A DNA stretch of 64,000 nucleotides from Alentia gelatinosa (lineage: Eukaryota > Annelida > Polychaeta > Phyllodocida > Polynoidae), in contig OX465581.1 of NCBI GenBank assembly GCA_950022655.1, positions 34,877,300-34,941,299 of the forward strand, read 5' to 3'. The notes below the pieces were generated by a model. That model made no database searches and had not been told where the DNA came from. It saw only the letters and a list, made by a program, of their open reading frames with translations. The position numbers and the translations under genes were made by a program. Positions 59,709 to 64,000 of this stretch are shown piece after piece (the stretch's first letter is position 1; every line of letters starts with the position of its first letter).

Positions 59709-59969
59709 TTTCTTGGCTGAGCCGAGGTTACAGTCGAGCTGTGAGGAGGCGGCGGGTGAGTTGAAGCTCTTTGGTGTGTGCGTGCCGGAGAAGGAGGAGC
59801 GCCTCAGGTGACTCAGGGGCGTGGCGTGCGGGCTGGGCACACACTTAATGAACTCCGTGTTCTTGTCGCCAACCTCCAGAGTCGTGTTCACCTCCAGCGG
59901 CTCTGTCTTGATGGTCAGAGGCTTCTGCAGGTCCTGCGCCTTCTCGCTCAGCCACTCGTTCATGAGATG
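59709..59969 (-). CDS. KMT2E: Exon 6: MNEWLSEKAQ segment and Ser/Thr/Pro linker (residues 234-320)
   Basis: This is a 261-nt exon, phase 0 to 0, with acceptor CCACACAG and donor GTAAGT. It starts HLMNEWLSEKAQDLQKPL, which continues the FPKTKK block of exon 5. It contains IKTEPLEV, which resembles a SUMO-attachment site (hydrophobic-K-x-E). It then runs through a Ser/Pro/His-rich stretch (SPHATPLSHLRRSSFSGTH) and ends in GSAKK. A family A transposon ends about 17 bp past the donor in the intron, unusually close to a splice site. Confidence 0.87.
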
Positions 59970-60194
59970 CTGTGTGGAACGGAAGGCTGGGATTAAATAT
60001 CTGTCTTTCGTAGTACACAAAGAAACAAACTTCCTCTAAAATTATACAATTTCTCAAAGATGCAATTGGGAAATCAATATAAAATTTATTGGTGATAGGC
60101 AATATTTTCGAGTTAAGTTTTTTTTTCAGCATTGGGTATTGCAGAGAGGGTGCAGGTAAGGTATTGTAGGAGAGAGCAAGACGGGACAAAAGTA

Positions 60195-60417
60195 ATATCT
60201 TACTGCCTCAGAGACTGAAAAAAATATTGAATATACATCAGTATTGCCCACGACATGCGGCTGAGGGTCTGTGGTGGGGGTGGGAGGTTGAAACCACTGT
60301 TTTATTTACATGTGAATGTCTCAATTTATACTCTTTGTTTTTACAAGATATTACTAAAATATGAAATTGAAATAAAAACAAAGATTTCTAGGGATAAGTG
60401 GATAACTGAGTTCTCTG
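60195..60417 (+). mobile_element. Family A MITE, copy 18, 5' truncated
   Basis: It begins at the TACTGCCTCAGAGACTGA block, lacks the left terminus, and ends near ACTGAGTTCTCTGG. Confidence 0.58.
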
Positions 60418-60572
60418 GCAGGGCATTGCAAGGGAAAGAGCCAGTGGGGATTATTGGGCGGGTAGATTTTTCCAGTAATGACATTCCCAGGATAAGGAAA
60501 GAATCTATAACAGGAAATATTTAGACAACAATCTAACAAATGAAGTGTGTTAACTACTGCTCATAAATGAAT

Positions 60573-60821
60573 CAGTGATGTCAGTGCCAGAAAAAAGTGG
60601 GGATATTTTTCATGTGGAATTTGTTGCCTCAGGGAGATCTAGAAAATATGGAAAACACATAATCTTCAGCCACGGTATCGGGCCAAGGGCGTACAAGGTG
60701 TTTTATTGAGGTCAAAAATGCATAGTCAATATCATATTTGTTCTACCCAAGAAAAAAGAATCTTAAATAATGAAAATAAAAAAGTGAACTTGCTTGGGAA
60801 AGTGGAAAGCTGCCATCTCTG
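60573..60821 (+). mobile_element. Family A MITE, copy 19
   Basis: It starts CAGTGATGTCAGTGCC and ends AGCTGCCATCTCTG. The flanks AAATGAAT and TATTGAAT are similar. It lies 78 bp from the end of exon 5. Confidence 0.7.
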
Positions 60822-60899
60822 CTATTGAATGAAAATCACCTCTTTTTCTGTTCGTATATAAAGTGTATATAATGTTCGTATATAGAGTGTTATTTTTAC

Positions 60900-61137
60900 C
60901 TTCTTGGTCTTGGGGAACCTGAAGGCCTTGCCCTGCTGGGCACTGCTGGGCGTGGAGGGCGTGCTGGCCACGGGCAGGCGCTCTGCCGCCGGAGTTGACG
61001 TGTCACACCCACCAGGTGGCGCCGAGGCGGGCGCCTGTGGTGCCACCTGGTGACAACTACTCTCATCTGTGGAGGACGGAGGATCAGGCGCACTGATGTT
61101 GCCGCTCGCACTAGCACTGCTGTTAGCGCGACTACAC
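60900..61137 (-). CDS. KMT2E: Exon 5: Ser/Ala/Pro-rich segment ending in RFPKTKK (residues ~154-233)
   Basis: This is a 238-nt exon with acceptor TTTGAAG and donor GTAAAA. The first base completes an Arg codon started in exon 4, and the exon ends in phase 0. It encodes CSRANSSASASGNISAPDPP, then a His/Gln/Ala/Pro-rich disordered stretch, then KAFRFPKTKK at the end. The FPKTKK motif leads directly into HLMNEWL in exon 6. That pair is a conserved block of the family and the strongest support for this splice junction. A family A MITE ends 78 bp beyond its donor, in the downstream intron. Confidence 0.85.
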
Positions 61138-61218
61138 CTTCAAATATGGAGAAACCCAGTCAGTTTTGTGCGGAGATATAACTTGAATAACATACTCTCA
61201 TTTTTTCATTTTCACTGC

Positions 61219-61576
61219 GGGTTTCAGTTGGGGGGCATGAAAAATGATATGAAGGAAATATTATTCATGTGGGATTTATTACTTAATTGAGACGGAGAAC
61301 ACATGGGAAACGTATCATTGTTGACCATGGAGTAGGGTTGGGTTGTGTGGGGAGGTTTGAACCATTGTTCATATGTTTGAGCGAGGCTCGATCTTTTACT
61401 ATTTTAATTTTACATGAGAAAAAATATTTTATTCACTGATAATGAAATCTTTTGTTAAAGATGCACTAACATTCAGAGTATTCTGAATTTAGCTGATAAT
61501 CTTAGAATTTAGAAATAGAAATGTAAAAGAACATTTCCTTGGAAAAGAGGAAAACTCTTGAACTCTTTCATTTCTG
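61219..61576 (+). mobile_element. Family A MITE, copy 20, with an internal insertion
   Basis: It starts GGGTTTCAGTTGGGGG. It contains the TTATTCATGTGGGATTTATT and TTGACCATGGAGTAGGG blocks. Extra sequence of about 70 bp lies at about 61455-61525, and the copy ends near CATTTCTG. It begins about 80 bp upstream of the exon 5 acceptor on the gene strand. Confidence 0.6.
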
Positions 61577-61863
61577 AAAATACCACGACATTTTTACTTT
61601 CATGTAGATCCTGTGAGCGTCTAATTGGCGCTGATCATCAAGAATATATATGCAGCAAATAGTACCGACATATGTGTAGAGATTACAAATTAGGGGGGTG
61701 GGGGATCACAATACAAAAACAAGTCTGAACTATGATTCGCGTTATTTTACTTATATGCGTTGTACTTTTGGCAATACTACTTCTTTCTTTCAATTAAGTC
61801 AGAGTGTAGTATCGAAATTGTTACAGGAATTCAGTGAAATTTGATTAATAAAAAAATACCTAC

Positions 61864-61899
61864 CTTCTCGATGGAGTTCCGTGCTTGCCCTTCTTTTTT
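61864..61899 (-). CDS. KMT2E: Exon 4: 36-nt small exon, basic KKKGKHGTPSR segment
   Basis: This small exon has acceptor CTTGCAG and donor GTAGGT. Only the reading that takes two bases from exon 3 and gives two bases to exon 5 keeps the frame, and it yields KKKGKHGTPSRR across the junctions. A basic motif of this type follows the charged linker in KMT2E/SETD5 proteins and could act as a nuclear-localisation or DNA-backbone contact. At 36 nt it is small enough to be missed by automatic predictors. Confidence 0.75.
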
Positions 61900-62481
61900 C
61901 TGCAAGTATAAGGTCCAAGTTGTTATTGAAAAGTTAATCTTTTGACCGATGGGAGTTAATAAAGTAACAATAATAACCTCTTCGGAAAAGTAATCTGTAC
62001 AGCATCCGCATGTTTAATACAGGCTATGGTAGACATTGATTGTCTGGTAGCCTGGTATAAACGTCCATAGGCTTAGCACTAGGAACTCGTTCTCAACAGG
62101 CTTGCGAGAATGGTAACTCGTTCTCAACGGGTGATTAAGAGATGAATATTTTCAGGCTAAGATAAAATCAGAAACATATTCGTGCTTGGTCTGAGTCCCT
62201 GTTCACCATCTCGTTTGGTGTGCTTCAGAATATTCACTCGGCTATCGCCTCGTTCATATTACTGAGCACTCCAAACTCGATGGCGAACGAGGACACAGAC
62301 CAAACACTCATCAATTTCCTTCTTAGTATCTAATCATTATGATGGTTTTCGTGATTTCAAGCTCAGTGGCAATTATACTAGCTAAACCTCGGTGAGCACG
62401 AAATCGAAGTGCAAGGCTCTCAATGTATTCTCTTTACTTATTAATGATTCAATTCCTGTGATCTGAATACAAAACGCTTAC
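61900..62481 (-). other. Intron between exons 3 and 4
   Basis: This is unique AT-rich sequence. A short near-duplication occurs at about 62080-62130, where AACTCGTTCTCAAC appears twice 32 bp apart. Nothing else was recognised. Confidence 0.5.
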
Positions 62482-62552
62482 TGTTTGGCCTTTGGTTGCT
62501 GTTGTTCAACGACTGCTGGTTTGACTTCCTCAGGTTTGGGTTCCTCTTTCTC
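62482..62552 (-). CDS. KMT2E: Exon 3: Glu/Pro/Gln-rich linker (residues 119-142)
   Basis: This is a 71-nt exon with acceptor TTTTTCAG and donor GTAAGC. It starts in phase 0 and leaves two bases (CA), which pair with the first A of exon 4 to make a Gln codon. It encodes EKEEPKPEEVKPAVVEQQQP followed by KAK, a disordered charged linker. Nothing functional can be read from it. The exon is supported by its phase, its splice sites and its position between two conserved exons. Confidence 0.78.
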
Positions 62553-63360
62553 CTGAAAAAGATAGACCAAGCTAAATTTATATATTTGCGTCTTTCTCTA
62601 CATATAACACTTGCCAAAATAAGCTCTTTTTTCTGAAACGGTAATAAAAAATAGAGCCTATACTGAACCAGTCAATAATACTTAGTAAGATATTCACTTC
62701 AACTCAGATCGTCTGGGGTTAGCCGGATTATCTACCTCTACACCACTAGAACAGACCCCTACCAGCATCTTGGGATATCAATCAACAATTACTTACACAA
62801 ACTGGTGGAATAACGACAACCTCCTTGGTTTCTTTTGTGTCTTTCTCTTTCTCAGGCTTCTCAGTTTTCTTGGCTATTTCAAGCCGAGCTAGGGCCTCCT
62901 TTCTCCGTTCTTCCCGCTTCTCGAGCTTCTCAAATGCCTTCATTATGGCTTCCATTTTGCGCTCTTCACGAGTCTGTTACATAGAAACGGTATGTTAGGT
63001 TACTTGATACATTTTGTACGTACAAGAAAAGTTGAAATATGTGTACACATATAGCTAACCTTAACTAAGCTTGTTAAAAAAAACCTCAAACGTAACAATC
63101 ATTGAATGGTCTAAATACAAGCGATATATACATACACCAATTGCACAATATAATTGTTAAGAAGCTATAAACCGCTCATAGGTCACAACTTAAAAGACTT
63201 CATCTTTTTTTATATTCAAATCTTTCGAACAAGATGTTTATGTTATACATTTGATTAGCTTTCCCATTTAGATTCAGCCGGAGAATGGCTGTATATAAGT
63301 AAGGTGTCATATAAAATCTGCTGTAGAGTAAAAGTTGTTTATCTTTACTTTTAAACTGAC
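62553..63360 (-). other. Introns between exons 1, 2 and 3
   Basis: Two introns (62974-63360 and 62553-62796, excluding exon 2 between them) are short, AT-rich and unique by eye. No transposon copy or coding signal was seen in either. Confidence 0.5.
62797..62973 (-). CDS. KMT2E: Exon 2: conserved TREERKMEAI charged helix (residues 60-118)
   Basis: This is the most diagnostic exon. It is 177 nt, phase 0 to 0, with acceptor TAACAG and donor GTAAGT. It starts TREERKMEAIMKAFEKLEKR and continues as an uninterrupted Lys/Glu/Arg-rich helix, followed by a Lys/Glu-rich tail and a hydrophobic VVVIPPVC end. A TREERKxEAIxxAFxxLEKxEKRR block is a signature I recognise from vertebrate KMT2E and SETD5 downstream of SET. 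It is predicted to be a long helix, possibly a coiled coil. Its function in the family is not well defined, so I only call it a conserved structural segment. Confidence 0.88.
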
Positions 63361-63537
63361 CATCTTTTTCCTTTTCTCTGCAGCAATCTCGTCCTCGCCA
63401 TCGGACATGAGACTGGAGCCTGGCTCGGGGGAGAGCGGTGTTTGAGGTGCCAGCTTCGCCTCCTCTGCCGCCTTCTCCTCTTCTCTGATTGAGGCTGACC
63501 TCCGCCGGGTCATCGTCGTCTCCACCAGCATTTTCTC
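63361..63537 (-). CDS. KMT2E: Exon 1 of window (residues 1-59): basic and acidic linker after SET
   Basis: The exon starts after a pyrimidine-rich acceptor (TTTCTCTAG) and is in phase 0 at both ends (177 nt). It reads EKMLVETTMTRRRSAS, then an acidic Glu/Ala-rich stretch, a proline-rich LSPEPGSS patch and a basic EKRKKM end. The donor is GTCAGT. In KMT2E/SETD5 proteins a charged linker of this kind lies between the SET/post-SET region and the conserved TREERKMEAI helix. The next exon begins exactly with that helix, so the junction reads KRKKM-TREERKM. No catalytic residue falls here. The exon 5' of it is not visible between 63538 and 64000. Confidence 0.8.
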
Positions 63538-64000
63538 CTAGAGAAAAAAAACCATAACGGGTGAATAACTTACGTTGTACGGTATGTGGGTATTTTTTTT
63601 TTGTACGACAGATGTTCTCAAACTTTCAATGTATTTTTATGTAATTTTGTATATGAACAGTGGATGATGTAGGTACCCTATAAAACAGATCACACACCCG
63701 CGGAATTACTTTACTTTTTTTCAATGAGAAGGTATATAACATTATCCTACCCCTAATAAAAAAACGCCATGGACCTGTCATTGAAGGACTCTATTTGAGG
63801 GGGCAAGTCGTTATTTTGGCAACTTTTCATTCGATCTAAAACCGTGGATATGGTATATGATCAATACTCAACGACCCTTGGTGAGAATCGGTTTAGATTT
63901 AAGCAACTTTTAAGCGTACTGCTACTGTCTTCACTCAGCTACCTACTTTCAAAGATCACCACACGCACAGGCCTTGTTGCATAAATCCAAATTGACTTTC
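63538..64000 (-). other. Partial intron upstream of exon 1
   Basis: This is AT-rich sequence with a good acceptor at its downstream edge (T-rich tract and TAG). No coding exon, repeat or conserved-looking block is visible. The preceding exon, expected to carry the end of the SET/post-SET region, lies outside the window. Confidence 0.6.

Larger units (their letters stand above)
17711..63537 (-). other. KMT2E: KMT2E/SETD5 (UpSET)-family gene, 3' part, 15 coding exons
   Basis: This is the gene-level entry. Joining the 15 exons listed separately gives 5,277 nt, exactly 1,758 codons plus a stop, with every splice phase agreeing and every intron GT-AG. Family knowledge: KMT2E, SETD5, fly UpSET and yeast Set3 are PHD/SET chromatin proteins that act in the nucleus, mostly through histone deacetylase complexes and by limiting open chromatin, with weak or no methyltransferase activity of their own. 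The window covers only the region C-terminal to SET; the PHD and SET exons must lie upstream, beyond 64000. The identity rests on several short conserved blocks recognised from memory. I cannot tell whether this is the single pre-duplication invertebrate gene or specifically closer to KMT2E or SETD5. The long low-complexity tail is typical of the family's fast-evolving C-terminus. Confidence 0.82.

Overview
The window is animal genomic DNA: AT-rich, intron-rich and full of short dispersed repeats, with no bacterial-style operons. The organism looks like a marine invertebrate, and a mollusc is my best guess. That guess rests on a dispersed repeat containing a GTTTGTTT...GGTTTAAC core, which I associate with molluscan genomes, and on the many long C or G runs. 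The taxonomic call is low confidence.

One protein-coding gene can be reconstructed. On the minus strand, 15 coding exons between 63537 and 17711 join with matching splice phases into a 5,277-nt open frame: 1,758 residues plus a TAG stop, still open at its 5' end. It is the C-terminal part of a KMT2E (MLL5)/SETD5/UpSET-family chromatin regulator. The calls rest on the TREERKMEAI helix, FPKTKK followed by a MNEWL segment, RWLRQAM, PLKKRRLARES, VSLLEYRKR and SVERVREQ. The PHD and SET domains must lie beyond position 64000. The tail contains an 840-codon acidic serine-rich exon, a Ser-rich exon, a 20-nt microexon, a polyGln/polyPro exon and a His/Pro-rich last exon. A 3'UTR of about 1.8 kb probably runs from 17710 to about 15890.

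Layout. 1-14100 is intergenic or belongs to a neighbour I cannot identify: a CpG-rich block with a GCCGCCC satellite (1260-1900), a roughly 70-bp minisatellite (2072-2377), a mosaic of inverted and direct duplications (3265-4535) and GC-richer unique blocks. 14160-14332 looks like a retrotransposed 3' end with a poly(A) tail. 14380-15890 holds repeats flanking the gene. 15890-63537 is the gene.

From 14.4 kb onward there are about 20 copies of a roughly 250-bp hAT-like MITE (called family A here), all in the same orientation and antisense to the gene. A second, rarer family (B) has near-identical termini; one of its two copies is nested in an A copy and the other sits 8 bp from an A copy. The introns also hold a TA-flanked foldback element, a tRNA-derived SINE head, a 27-bp minisatellite and several GC-richer blocks with homeodomain-type motifs that could be enhancers. 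No RNA gene, CRISPR array, virus or toxin gene was recognised.
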